This document shows, in pieces, positions 19,495-28,773 of a DNA stretch of 35,102 nt (position 1 is the stretch's first letter; each line of letters begins with the position of its first letter). Origin of the DNA: Marinobacter sp. AC-23 (GTDB lineage: Bacteria; Pseudomonadota; Gammaproteobacteria; Pseudomonadales; Oleiphilaceae); assembly GCF_001858325.1 (NCBI RefSeq), contig NZ_MBPP01000002.1, positions 1 to 35,102 on the forward strand, written 5' to 3'. The translations under genes were made by a program, and so were the position numbers. Under the pieces are notes generated by a model that saw only the letters and a list, made by a program, of their open reading frames with translations, was not told the origin of the DNA and searched no databases.

Positions 19495-20133
19495 TCAGGA
19501 AGCGGCGATTGAACAGCTAAGCATGTCCATGGTGTGCCGTATAAGGCTCTCGGCGGGAAAGCTATCGCCGCTCTCACTTGCTTCCGACTGACACAGCAAA
19601 ATGGTGCCATGCAGGGCCCCTCGCAGATAAAGCGCGGTCTGCTCCGGGTTCTGGATGCGCTCACGGCTCATGGTGCCGTCTTCAAGCCCCAATTCGATGG
19701 CTTCTGTCATCAGCTCCATCAGTTCTGACTTCGAGCAAAGCATTTCCTTAGCTTGGGTTTCGTCGGCCTCCGCCATGGCGGTTGAGGCTTTTGTGAGTGC
19801 CGAGAAATAGTCCGGCTCATCCAGATAGAAACGGTAATAGGATTCCCCCATCGCACGTATCTGTGCCAACCCGGTACTGGCAGTTTGCCTGGCGTTCCTG
19901 AAACGATCAGACAGACTGTGCCCGGCCCTCAGCATAATGTCCCGCTGAATGGCGGCTTTATCTTTGAAATACACATACAGCAATGCCCGGCTCAGGCTGG
20001 CTGTGCGTGCAATGTCATCCATTGATGTGCGCTCGTAGCCCTTCTCTGAGAAGGCCCGCTCTGCGGCGTCCAGAATGGCGTCATAACGGGCCTGTTTCTC
20101 CCGTTCGCGGCGTGTTTTCAGCGGTTCGTTCAT
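19495..20133 (-). CDS. TetR-family repressor, probably of the adjacent RND efflux genes
   Basis: The 212-residue protein has an N-terminal TetR helix-turn-helix (about residues 15-62: ILDAAERAFSEKGYERTSMDDIARTASLSRALLYVYFKDK), then a helical ligand-binding domain of no recognisable specificity. It is divergent from the adaptor and pump genes. The shared 190-base gap contains a twin palindrome over a TTGACA promoter element, so it very likely represses both itself and the pump. GAGAG lies eight bases before the ATG. The inducer is unknown. Confidence 0.9.
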   Translation of the reverse strand: MNEPLKTRREREKQARYDAILDAAERAFSEKGYERTSMDDIARTASLSRALLYVYFKDKAAIQRDIMLRAGHSLSDRFRNARQTASTGLAQIRAMGESYYRFYLDEPDYFSALTKASTAMAEADETQAKEMLCSKSELMELMTEAIELGLEDGTMSRERIQNPEQTALYLRGALHGTILLCQSEASESGDSFPAESLIRHTMDMLSCSIAAS

Positions 20134-20222
20134 TCGGTTCTCTCATCAGGTTTTTCGCAGACTACCTAGCCCGGTAGAAATGACGCAAGCGCATTATTGG
20201 TTTGAGGGATGAAAGCTGATTA

Positions 20223-20253
20223 TTGACATAATGTCAAAGAATGACATTATGTC
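20223..20253. promoter_or_regulatory. Twin palindromic operator over the RND promoter
   Basis: GACATAATGTC (20225-20235) and GACATTATGTC (20243-20253) are each palindromic around the centre and are exact reverse complements of each other, so the 29-base site has overall two-fold symmetry. Centres are 18 bases apart. TTGACA (20223-20228) overlaps the first copy and a -10-like CATTAT (20245-20250) lies inside the second, so a bound TetR dimer pair would occlude RNA polymerase. Confidence 0.75.
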
Positions 20254-20324
20254 GCAATCAACAAACCGGATTTCCGCAGGACGCGGTATCAACACCAACA
20301 TGAGCAAGGATGAAAGGACACCCT

Positions 20325-21404
20325 ATGACATCACTCCGTATCCCAGTCGCCCTTATTATTTCCGCTGTGTTCGGGTTTATTCTATCTGGCTGCAAAGCAA
20401 ACGATACGCCTGAAACATCTGGCGAGCATGTGGTGTCGGTGCGGGTTTCCGAGGTGACCGGCGGCGAGGCTCAGGAAATAACCCTGCGCTTTTCCGGTAT
20501 TGTGCGTTCAACTCAAAGGGCAACACTCACGTTTCAGATCAACGGCACCCTGAAAGAGCGTGCGGTGGAGCTGGGCCAAACGGTTGCTGCCGGTGATGTG
20601 CTTGCGCGGGCGTACAACCCGGCACTTGAGCCAGCGCGGGATTCGGCTAAAGCCAAGCTGGACGAGCTGAACACCCGTTACGATCAAGCCAAACGCGAGT
20701 GGGAGCGTTCGAGCCGACTGCACGAGCGTGGTGTCGTTTCTGAGCAAAATCTGGAGCAGATTGCAGCCCGCCGGGATTCCCTGAGAGCCAGCGTAGCGAC
20801 AGCTCAGGCCTCGCTGGCCGAGGCCACTCAGTTGCTGCAGGAAAGCACGTTGCGAGCGCCGTTTGCCGGGCGTGTTGAAGCACTGCTGGTAGAAAAGGAT
20901 GAGTTTGTAGCAGCTGGCCAGCCAGTTGTGCGCATGTCCTCCCCAGAGGGCAAAGAAGTGGAAGTTCGGGTGCCGGCTTATTTGCTGGGGCATGTGTCGT
21001 TGGACCAGGAGCTGCCGGTGTGGTCTGTGCAGAATCGTAGTGAGGCTCCTGTTGTCGGTTCTGTCGTTGAAATTGCCCAGGCCGGTGCCATTCGGGGTGA
21101 GCTGCACTCGGTTCTGGTCAGCTTGCCGATTAACACCCTGGATGCGGGTGAGCCAGTTGAAGTCGGCATTACGCCGAAGCGGGAATCGGCCATCACCGTG
21201 CCGCTTTTGTCGGTGATCCGCAGCGCCGATGGCATGACGGTTTTCCGGGTGCGAGAAGGTGTAGCCCGGCGAGTGCCGATACAGGTTGAGCGAGTGGTGG
21301 GTGAACGAGTTGTAGTGCGCACGGGCGAGCTGGAGCCAGGTGATCAAGTGGTCTATGCGGGCATAACCCGCCTCGCTGACGGTGACGCCGTGGAGGTGCG
21401 CTAA
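20325..21404 (+). CDS. RND efflux periplasmic adaptor (membrane fusion) lipoprotein
   Basis: This adaptor links an inner-membrane RND pump to an outer-membrane channel. The signal peptide ends in the lipobox LSGC, so the mature protein is lipid-anchored in the periplasm. A lipoyl/barrel-sandwich region (about 50-85, ATLTFQINGTLKERAVELGQTVAAGDVLAR) is followed by an alpha hairpin (about 90-165, coiled coil), the second lipoyl half (LRAPFAGRVEALLVEKDEFV), a beta barrel and a membrane-proximal domain. ATG at 20325 was chosen over one at 20310 because AAGGA lies six bases upstream; the product is 359 residues. The stop overlaps the pump ATG by one base (TAATG). The outer-membrane partner is not in this window. 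Confidence 0.9.
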   Translation: MTSLRIPVALIISAVFGFILSGCKANDTPETSGEHVVSVRVSEVTGGEAQEITLRFSGIVRSTQRATLTFQINGTLKERAVELGQTVAAGDVLARAYNPALEPARDSAKAKLDELNTRYDQAKREWERSSRLHERGVVSEQNLEQIAARRDSLRASVATAQASLAEATQLLQESTLRAPFAGRVEALLVEKDEFVAAGQPVVRMSSPEGKEVEVRVPAYLLGHVSLDQELPVWSVQNRSEAPVVGSVVEIAQAGAIRGELHSVLVSLPINTLDAGEPVEVGITPKRESAITVPLLSVIRSADGMTVFRVREGVARRVPIQVERVVGERVVVRTGELEPGDQVVYAGITRLADGDAVEVR

Positions 21405-24400
21405 TGACGCGCCGGCTGCTCAACTTCCAGCGTTTATTGGGCATGGTGGTTACCATGCTTTGCCTGCTGGGTATTGCGGCTTACAGCACTATGCCGCGCC
21501 AGGAAGACCCCTCATTTCCGTACAGGCTGGTCTGGTTTCGGTGAGCTATCCTGGTGCTAGCGCCGATGCCGTAGAGCGGTTGGTGCTAAGACCGCTGACC
21601 GATGAGCTGCGCCAGGTTGAAGAGGTGGACTTCTCCCAAAGTACAGCGCGCACTGGCGTGGCGCTTGTAAGGCTGCGCCTCAATGATGACATATACGATA
21701 CCGACCCTGCCTGGGATCGAATCCGACAGGCGATGGAGCGTGCAAGGCAAGATTTTCCGGACGACGTTGGCCAAATGATTCTGGATGACCGGCTGATCGA
21801 CAATCCTGCCATTGTGCTGGCCATTGGCGGTGCGCCTTCGGTGAGTGAGCTTTCGGATGTGGCGGAACGGCTGAAACAGAACCTTTCAGACCTTGCCGGT
21901 GTTTCCCGCATTGAGCTGGAAGGCGATGCCGACGAACAAATTACCCTGGCGCTGGACGATGCCGCACTGTACCGACTGGGTATTTCACCGGCGCGAATTC
22001 TCGACACCCTGGCCCAACGCAACCAGACCACCCCTGGCGGTTTTGTGGTTGTAGACGGTCGTCGCTTATCAGTACTTCCCAACACCGAATTTGCAGATAT
22101 TGATGCCATTCGCGCCACCCCTATTGAGCTTCCCGATGGCTCCCAAGTGCCGCTGGCGGCGGCTGCGGATGTGTGGCGCGGCCCCGTCGAACCGCGCCAG
22201 CCAGAAACCTGGTTTGACGGTGAGCGGGTCGTACTGCTCTCGTTGGTTATGGAAGAGGGCACCACCGACGCGATTCGCTTTGGTGAACGGGTGCGAGAGC
22301 GGGTAGCCGAGATACGATCTGATTTTAAACCCTACGAAATTCGCGAGATGTTCTTTCAGCCGGATAAGGTCTCGGATCGCCTGGATAACCTGGCCTGGAG
22401 CCTGGTGCTCTCTGTGCTGATTATTGTAGCTGTGGTGTTCACCGGCATGGGCATCCGAATGGGCTTGCTTGTGGCTTCCATATTGCCAATGGTGGCGTTG
22501 ATCAGTGTGGGGCTCTACGACCTTGGCGGTGGCGTTCTGCACCAGATTGCGGTGATCGGCATGGTTATCTCTCTGGGTATCCTGATCGACAACGCCATAG
22601 TGGTGGTCGAAAACATTCAGGGCCATTTGGACGAAGGCATGCGCCGCCTGGACGCCCTGCGCAAAGCCGTCAGCGAGCTTGCGGGGCCACTCGGAGCCTC
22701 CACTGGCACCACGTTGGCAGCTTTTGCGCCTATGCTGCTTGCTAAAGGCGGTGCGGCCGACTTCACCCGGGGCGTGCCGGTGATGATCATGCTCACGCTT
22801 TCCGTTAGTTATTTGTTGGCGATTTCAGTGGTTCCCCTGCTGGCGGCACGGTTTCTAAAACCCCGACGCAATGCGGAGGCCGACCGGCTGCTCGGCCTGG
22901 CGCGTTTCCTTGGTAGCCTGGTTTACCGGCACCCGAAGCGGCTGATTGCGGCTGGCGCTTTGCTGGTTGTGATTAGCCTGGCCATGACAACGTTTATGGC
23001 GCAGCAGTTCTTCCCCAATGCCGACCGGCCGCAAGTGATTGTTGAACTGTTTATGCCAGAAGGCACAGATCAGTCGCGCACCTCTGAAGTTGCTGCCAAC
23101 CTGGAGGAGGCCATACGCACTCGAGCGAATGCATTGACGGTTCATCGGTTTGTTGGCTATACCGGCCCATCATTTTATTACAACCTCCAGCGTGCACCAC
23201 AGGCGCCAAATAGAGGCCGGCTAGTAATAACGACGCCGACGCTGGATGACACCACTGAGATGATTCGCTGGGTTCGAGCCCATGTGAATGAACAGATGCC
23301 CGAGCTGAACGTAAGTGTGGGTGTTCTGGGGCAGGGGCCGCCAAGCATTGCCCCGGTCGAGGTGCGCGTGTATCACGCCGATGATCAAGCCCGCACCCAC
23401 GCGGTCGAGCAGCTGTTCAGTGCGTTGCGCCAGGTGGAGGGCACCGTGGATGTCCGGCATGATTTGGATATTGGTGTGCCAAGCATTGCGATAAACGTAG
23501 ACGATGCCATAGCTGCAAGGTACGGGCTTACCCGGGCCGATGTGGCGCAGAGCCTTTATGGCCAGAGCTTCGGTGTTGTCGCCGAGCGTTACCGGCAGGA
23601 AAAAGACCCAATTCCGCTGGTGCTACGATCGCAGGAAGGCACCTCGCTGCCACTGGAGCGTCTGCTTTCGGTAAATATCTATAATGATCGCGGACAAGCG
23701 GTACCGCTCTCCGCCGTTGCCAGTGTAGAAACCACCTGGGAACCAGCAGCGCGCTATTTGCGTAACGGTACCCGGCTAAATACTGTGACAGCGAACTTGC
23801 TGACAGGTTACAGCTTCAGCCAGGCGCTGGACGGCCTGCAACTTGCGCTGGGCGACAACCTTTTACCTGAAGGTACTCGCCTGGAAATGGGCGGCGATGC
23901 GGAAGGCTCCGGCGACGCTAACGGTGCTCTGTTAACAGCCGCGCCAATCGGCATACTCTTGCTGCTCTTTTTCCTGTTGCTGCAGTTCAACTCATTCCGG
24001 CGTGTGGGCATTATTCTGCTGACCGTACCCTTGGCTACTGTTGGCATATTCCCCGGCCTGGTGCTCTCGGGCTCGCCCTTCGGGTTTCAGTCGCTGTTGG
24101 GCGTGATCGCATTGGTAGGCATTGTGGTGAACAACGCCATCGTGCTGCTCGATGTAATGGACAGAGAGCTGGAAAGCGGCGAAAGCATCCACGAAGCCAT
24201 GCGTAAAGCTGTTGTACAAAGAACCCGGCCGATCCTGCTGACCACGGCAACTACCGTGGCCGGCTTGTTGCCGCTGGCGTTCTCCAGCTCCACACTCTGG
24301 CCACCCATGGCCTGGGCGATTATCTCAGGGCTGCTGGCCTCAACCGTACTGACCTTGCTGGTGATCCCGGCGGTGTGCACACAGGTTATCAAGGTGAAAG

Positions 24401-24429
24401 TTGCAGAACCGGAAAACGCACCAGCCTAA
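21404..24429 (+). CDS. RND-family efflux pump, one-base frameshift near the N-terminus
   Basis: This is an inner-membrane proton-driven exporter of the AcrB/HAE type. The true start, ATG at 21404, overlaps the adaptor stop and gives MTRRLLNFQRLLGMVVTML...MPRQEDPSFPYR, a typical RND first membrane helix. That frame stops 42 codons in at a TGA near 21533. The long frame starts as AGLVSVSYPGASADAVERL, the normal continuation, so one base is missing at about 21521-21526 (ACAGGCTGG for ACAGGGCTGG). Restored length is 1008 residues. Two sets of membrane helices flank two periplasmic loops. The TM4 motif is GILIDNAIVVVENI, with Asn where AcrB has its second proton-relay Asp, and the TM10 motif is VNNAIVLLD where AcrB has Lys940 (numbering recalled). 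It is co-transcribed with the adaptor; the substrate is unknown. Confidence 0.9.
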
Positions 24430-24450
24430 CCGGTCTTGGTGCGGGCTGGC

Positions 24451-25482
24451 TTACCGTGACCTGATCATCAGGCCCACTCGTTGGCCAACCGGCACATCCC
24501 GGTTGGGAAACACAATTGCCTGAGGCGAGCGCTCCACCCGATAACAGGTGTCATTATCTTCCCAGATGACGGTGCCTGGCGGGTACTCGGTAAAATTGGC
24601 CACATCATCGGGAATGTGAAACTGGAAATTCTTGCCGGTATTCAGGATCTCATGCACCACCTCAAACACCTTGAGCTGGTTGAACGATGATTGTTTTGCG
24701 GGAGCCGCCTCGCCACAAAAACGACGCCTCAGAGCCTTCTTGATTCCGTCAAAACGCCCAGGATCGTTCTCACCAAACGGCCTTACCTTGCCTAATTCCA
24801 CGGTAAAGCTCTCAGCGCCCAGTTCAGAGGATGAAAACGACGAGAACGTAGTCCCTGCCTTGTGCTGTAGCAACAGCGTTTTCACTTCTGCTTCCAGCAG
24901 AAAATCACACTGTGCTTCCGGCACCGGCCGACCCTCAACAAACGGATAGAGCGCAAACTTCTCCCGTTGGGATGGCCTTATGGCGGTGTGCAAATCGTAA
25001 TGGGATAAAGCTTGCGGATGCGCAATGGCAAACTGGCGACAAGCCGCCTCAAGAAATTGTGCCCTAGCCGCTTCTGGCAGCCCCTTGTACTCCGGTTTGC
25101 CGTGAGCACCGTGGAACAAACGATTAAGGTTTACTTCCAAAAAACGCTCTCCGGCTGCCATAGCCGGCGGGTTCCCCAACATTAGCAGTAGTGGGCAAGC
25201 CAGCTGCCATTGCCCATTTAGCAGTTCGCTAACCAGTGCGTTCAAAACCTCAATGGGCGCGGTTTCATTACCATGAATACCGGCAGAAACAATCAACGCT
25301 TCCTGGTTCGGGTTGGCGCGGCCAACTGGGGGGATTACCTGCAGAACGCCCAGGCTTTGGCGATTTACGAGAGTGCCGTCGGGAAGCGTGGTTTTGATTT
25401 CTGGAAGGTTAGCTGTGGCGTTAGTGAGCGTATGTGACAGCCAGTCAGAGTTGGGTTCAAAAAGGTCTGGGCGAGCGGTCAT
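24451..25482 (-). CDS. astE: Succinylglutamate desuccinylase
   Basis: This zinc carboxypeptidase-like enzyme hydrolyses succinylglutamate to succinate and glutamate, the last AST step. Visible are SAGIHGNETAPIEVL (zinc-binding His and Glu), LGNPPAM, LEVNLNRLF and SHYDLHTAIR (third zinc ligand), then TVELGKVRPFG and a C-terminal beta domain. ATG at 25482 was chosen because AGGAGG lies just upstream; the frame is open 57 codons further but that part is antisense to aotM. The product is 343 residues. It is last in the aotP-J-Q-M-astE operon, away from the other ast genes. P. aeruginosa has a desuccinylase-like aotO in the same kind of operon; here the residues and the absence of another astE nearby favour true AstE. 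Confidence 0.9.
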   Translation of the reverse strand: MTARPDLFEPNSDWLSHTLTNATANLPEIKTTLPDGTLVNRQSLGVLQVIPPVGRANPNQEALIVSAGIHGNETAPIEVLNALVSELLNGQWQLACPLLLMLGNPPAMAAGERFLEVNLNRLFHGAHGKPEYKGLPEAARAQFLEAACRQFAIAHPQALSHYDLHTAIRPSQREKFALYPFVEGRPVPEAQCDFLLEAEVKTLLLQHKAGTTFSSFSSSELGAESFTVELGKVRPFGENDPGRFDGIKKALRRRFCGEAAPAKQSSFNQLKVFEVVHEILNTGKNFQFHIPDDVANFTEYPPGTVIWEDNDTCYRVERSPQAIVFPNRDVPVGQRVGLMIRSR

Positions 25483-25498
25483 ATGGCCTCCTGTATAT

Positions 25499-26224
25499 TC
25501 AGGAGCCCACAGGCCGCTGATGCCGCAACAAGTGATTTTCAAGTTTGCGGAACGCAAACACCATCGTAAACGTGAGTGCCATGTAGCAAAATGCCACAAA
25601 GATAAACGCATCAAACGGCGCGTAAAACCGCGAGTAAATATTCCGCGCTGCACCCGTAAGATCTACAATGGTTACCACACTCGCAATCGCACTCGAATGC
25701 AGCATGAAAATAACCTCATTAGAGTAGGCCTGAACCGCCCGCCTTGCTGCACTGGGAAGCACAATACGCCGCATACGCAAAAACCAACTCATACCGTAAG
25801 CCTTCGCCGCCTCAATCTCACCGTGGGGCGTGGAAATAATCGCACCACGAATAATCTCTGTGGTATAGGCGCACGTATTCAAGGTGAAGGCCAACAGCGC
25901 GGGGTAGAAAGGCTCGCGAAAAATCTCCCACCAGAACGTCTCTTGAATACCAGGAATCTGGGCCACGCCATAGTAAATAATATAGAGTTGAATCAGCAGC
26001 GGCGTGCCACGGAAAAGATAGGTGTAAAACCACACCGGGCCAGATACGAACGGGTTTTTAACCGTACGCATAATGGCCAGAGGAACCGCAAAAACTAGCC
26101 CGATAATCAGGCACAGAAACACCAGCTGAACGGTCGTAACCATCCCATCCCAGTACTCCATGATGGTCATGGCTGTAAAAATGTCATTTTTGTTAAGCCA
26201 GGCGGCGATAAAGTCGGGTGGCAT
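25499..26224 (-). CDS. aotM: Basic amino acid ABC transporter permease, HisM/AotM type
   Basis: The 241-residue inner-membrane permease has about five hydrophobic helices and the cytoplasmic loop EIEAAKAYGMSWFLRMRRIVLPSA that contacts the ATPase. RGTPLLIQLYIIYYG and NTCAYTTEIIRGAI are typical of polar amino acid permeases. It begins two bases after the restored stop of aotQ, with GGAG eight bases before the ATG. With AotQ it forms the heterodimeric channel for arginine/ornithine-type substrates; the exact amino acid is inferred from the linked astE. Confidence 0.9.
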   Translation of the reverse strand: MPPDFIAAWLNKNDIFTAMTIMEYWDGMVTTVQLVFLCLIIGLVFAVPLAIMRTVKNPFVSGPVWFYTYLFRGTPLLIQLYIIYYGVAQIPGIQETFWWEIFREPFYPALLAFTLNTCAYTTEIIRGAIISTPHGEIEAAKAYGMSWFLRMRRIVLPSAARRAVQAYSNEVIFMLHSSAIASVVTIVDLTGAARNIYSRFYAPFDAFIFVAFCYMALTFTMVFAFRKLENHLLRHQRPVGS

Positions 26225-26226
26225 TA

Positions 26227-26930
26227 TCAGCTCTCCTGAATTACGCCGGCGTTAGCTCGTTTATCGAGCCACTTTATGAAAAGCTCCGAGCCTGCCGTAA
26301 GGGCGAGATACACAAACGCCACCGGAATGAAAAAATGGAACGGCATGCGCTCTGCTTGGCAGCTTCTTCCGCCACACGCACCATATCTGTGAGGCCGATG
26401 ATGGAAACCAGCGCTGTGGTTTTCAGCAGCACCTGCCAGTTGTTACCAATGCCGGGCAGGGCATGGCGCAGCATTTGTGGAACCATCACCCGACGAAAGG
26501 TGTGCCAGTTGCTGAATCCATAAGCGCGTGCAGCTTCAATCTGGCCGGTTTCAACCGCCAGAAACGCACCACGGAACGTTTCCGTCATGTAGGCGCCAAA
26601 AATCAGCCCGATGGTGATAACACCGGAAATGAACGGATTAAACTGGAAGAAAAAGTCGACTTCGTAGGTTTCCCAAATATAGTCGGAGATCATGTTTACG
26701 CCCACCTGGCCGCCATAGTAGAACAGCAGCATCATCACCAGGTCGGGGACGCCCCGAATCAAGGTGGTATAGGTGGTGGCAATGCCAACAGCTACACGGC
26801 TGTTCGACAGCTTTGCAGCCGCACCGATTAGCCCGAGGGCTAATGCGAGGGCAAGAGACAGGAAGGCAAGTTCTATGGTAACAACTGCTCCGCTCAGCAG
26901 TTCCGGGCCATAGCCTTTCAAATCAAACAT
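26227..26930 (-). CDS. aotQ: Basic amino acid ABC transporter permease, HisQ/AotQ type, one-base frameshift
   Basis: This is the partner permease of AotM. The frame from 26930 is normal through the coupling loop QIEAARAYGFSNWHTFRRVMVPQM and LTDMVRVAEEAAKQ, then goes out of frame at about 26355 and stops at 26274. One base restored there (coding strand CAGAGCGCATG to CAGACGCGCATG or similar) gives RMPFHFFIPVAFVYLALTAG and a hydrophobic last helix, ending at TGA 26227-26229 just before aotM. The restored product is 234 residues, normal for the family. Without it the last membrane helix is lost and the permease should be inactive. No strong Shine-Dalgarno precedes the ATG; a GGACGCGTCC palindrome touches it instead, and a hairpin lies in the 56-base gap to aotJ. 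Confidence 0.87.
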
Positions 26931-26945
26931 GGACGCGTCCGGTAG

Positions 26946-26979
26946 TCAGGGGCAGCCACAAAGGTTACCCCTGAGGCTG
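26946..26979 (-). promoter_or_regulatory. Intercistronic hairpin between aotJ and aotQ
   Basis: TCAGGGG (26946-26952) pairs with CCCCTGA (26968-26974), and CAGCC (26953-26957) with GGCTG (26975-26979). The two stems interleave, so they are either alternatives or a small pseudoknot. A structure in this place usually protects the abundant binding-protein mRNA or reduces readthrough into the permeases. Confidence 0.4.
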
Positions 26980-26986
26980 GTGTTTT

Positions 26987-27763
26987 TCAGATCTTTACGT
27001 CGTACGCGAAGTACTTCTGCATGATGGTGTCATAGGTACCATCTTCTTTCAGGGTGCGAAGGGCAGAGTTCACTTCCCGAGCAATATCTGCGTCGCGCTT
27101 GCGCATGGCAACACCAACGCCTTCACCCAGCTTGACCGACTCGCCAACTTCCTTGAAGCCATCTTTGGATAGAACAGTCTGCTCGCCTACCGGGTAATCC
27201 ACGAACACCACGTCAAGGCGCTGGCCTTCCAGATCCAGAACCATATCGTCAGCCGTGGTATAGCGCTTTATAGATACAACGTTACCCATCTTTTCGGTTA
27301 CGAAGGTGTCCATGGTGGTGCCACGCTGAACGCCTACGGTTTTGCCATTCATGGCGTCCATGTCGGTCACGTCGGTATTAAAATCTTCAGGGCCAAACCA
27401 GCCGCCTGGAGTAATGTAGTACGGCTCGGAAAATAGAACCCGCTTTGCACGTTCCTCAGTTATGGACATGGACGACATGATCAGATCGAACTTGCGAGCG
27501 AGCAGGCCGGGGATCATGCCGTCCCATGCCTGGATCACGAACTTGCAAGTTGCGTTCATCTGGTCACACATCGCCTCAGCCAGTTCCACTTCGAAACCGG
27601 TCAACTCGCCATTTTCATCTTTGTACTCGAAAGGCTCATAAGGCACGTCGAATGCGATGCGCAGGCTTCTGGGGTCGGAACTTCCGATGCTCGTGTCCTG
27701 GGCTTGAACACTTCCAGCCATAAAGGCGAGAGCACAGCTTGCTGCAATCATCAATTTTTTCAT
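26987..27763 (-). CDS. aotJ: Periplasmic basic amino acid-binding protein, HisJ/AotJ type
   Basis: The 258-residue protein has a Sec signal peptide (about 1-22, cleavage after VQA) followed by the type II solute-binding fold: SLRIAFDVPYEPFEYKDENG, LTGFEVELAEAMCDQM, FDLIMSSMSITEERAKRVLFSEPYY and the hinge-region GKTVGVQRGTTMDTF. It captures arginine/ornithine-like amino acids and delivers them to AotQM. GGAGAAG lies eight bases before the ATG. It lies between the ATPase gene and the permeases, the gene order of pseudomonad-type transporters being variable here. Confidence 0.92.
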   Translation of the reverse strand: MKKLMIAASCALAFMAGSVQAQDTSIGSSDPRSLRIAFDVPYEPFEYKDENGELTGFEVELAEAMCDQMNATCKFVIQAWDGMIPGLLARKFDLIMSSMSITEERAKRVLFSEPYYITPGGWFGPEDFNTDVTDMDAMNGKTVGVQRGTTMDTFVTEKMGNVVSIKRYTTADDMVLDLEGQRLDVVFVDYPVGEQTVLSKDGFKEVGESVKLGEGVGVAMRKRDADIAREVNSALRTLKEDGTYDTIMQKYFAYDVKI

Positions 27764-27847
27764 GTGTCACTTCTCCAATGGCTCGCCTCATGGGCGTTAT
27801 TTTTGTGGAAAATTTATATCTGACAACGGTCAAGATAGCACTGCACG

Positions 27848-28618
27848 TCAGAACTTGGGAGCCAGAAACTGCCTCATGCGTTCCGAATCGGGATTATCAA
27901 ATACCTTCGTGGGAGTGCCCTGTTCTTCAATGACGCCTTGGTGCAAAAACAACACCTGAGACGACACATCCTTTGCAAACGCCATTTCGTGAGTAACCAC
28001 GATCATCGTGCGGCCTTCCTCGGCCAGGCTCTGCATAACTTTCAACACTTCTCCAACCAGTTCCGGGTCCAGCGCTGACGTTGGTTCGTCAAAAAGCATG
28101 ACTTCTGGCTCCATGGCCAGAGCCCGGGCAATGGCTGCGCGCTGCTGCTGGCCACCGGACATTTGGGCTGGATAATAGTCTTTGCGCTCATAGATGCCCA
28201 CTTTATTCAGGTAGGCCTCGGCACGCTCGATGGCTTCTTTTTTGGGAACCTTGAGCACGTTGATAGGTGCTTCAGTAATGTTTTCCAGCACGGTCATGTG
28301 TGACCACAGGTTAAAGCTCTGGAACACCATGGAAAGCTTGGCGCGAATCAATTCTACTTGCTTGTTATCCGCCGGAATGCGTTCGCCTTTGCGGTTGTTG
28401 GTAAACCGGATAGGGTCGCCGTGAACAATAATGTCACCGGAGGTAGGTGTTTCCAGCAGGTTAATGCAGCGAAGGAAGGTGCTTTTACCAGAGCCGGAAC
28501 TGCCGATCAGCGAAACCACATCGCCTTTGCGAGTCTCTAATGAGATACCTTTGAGCACCTCAAGCTGGGCGAAGGTTTTGTGTATGTCCCTGCAGATCAA
28601 AGGCGCTTGGTCCGCCAT
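27848..28618 (-). CDS. aotP: Basic amino acid ABC transporter ATPase, HisP/AotP type
   Basis: The 256-residue cytoplasmic ATPase has Walker [11 protein letters not shown]-loop FQSFNLW, signature SGGQQQR, Walker [13 protein letters not shown] and the switch His in VVTHEMAF. The insert [22 protein letters not shown] is typical of the HisP branch. ATG at 28618 has GGAG six bases upstream; the frame is open another 21 codons without a ribosome binding site. It is first in the operon, 155 bases downstream of the glcC stop. That gap should hold the promoter: its coding strand carries GTCGC twice, 12 bases apart, loosely like ArgR half-sites, but I do not call an operator. Confidence 0.93.
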   Translation of the reverse strand: MADQAPLICRDIHKTFAQLEVLKGISLETRKGDVVSLIGSSGSGKSTFLRCINLLETPTSGDIIVHGDPIRFTNNRKGERIPADNKQVELIRAKLSMVFQSFNLWSHMTVLENITEAPINVLKVPKKEAIERAEAYLNKVGIYERKDYYPAQMSGGQQQRAAIARALAMEPEVMLFDEPTSALDPELVGEVLKVMQSLAEEGRTMIVVTHEMAFAKDVSSQVLFLHQGVIEEQGTPTKVFDNPDSERMRQFLAPKF

Positions 28619-28773
28619 GGGTGGCTCCTGAAGCTGTAATTCAAAGGCGCTTGTTTTACTGACTGTGGAGGCGGAAATCAATACCTTCTATGCACAGTTT
28701 GGCTATTTTTCAGCGACGATATGTGCGACTTATTGTGGCGCACTGAGTGTTCAATGCAAGTAATTTGCGGGTT

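Noticed and set aside
25313..26098. A 261-codon open frame on the plus strand opposite astE and aotM
   Set aside because: The product is Arg/His/Asn-rich without any domain, and both genes beneath it are clearly real.
28619..28773. ArgR binding sites upstream of aotP
   Set aside because: Two GTCGC copies 12 bases apart do not match the spacing and flanks I expect for ArgR half-sites, so this could be chance.
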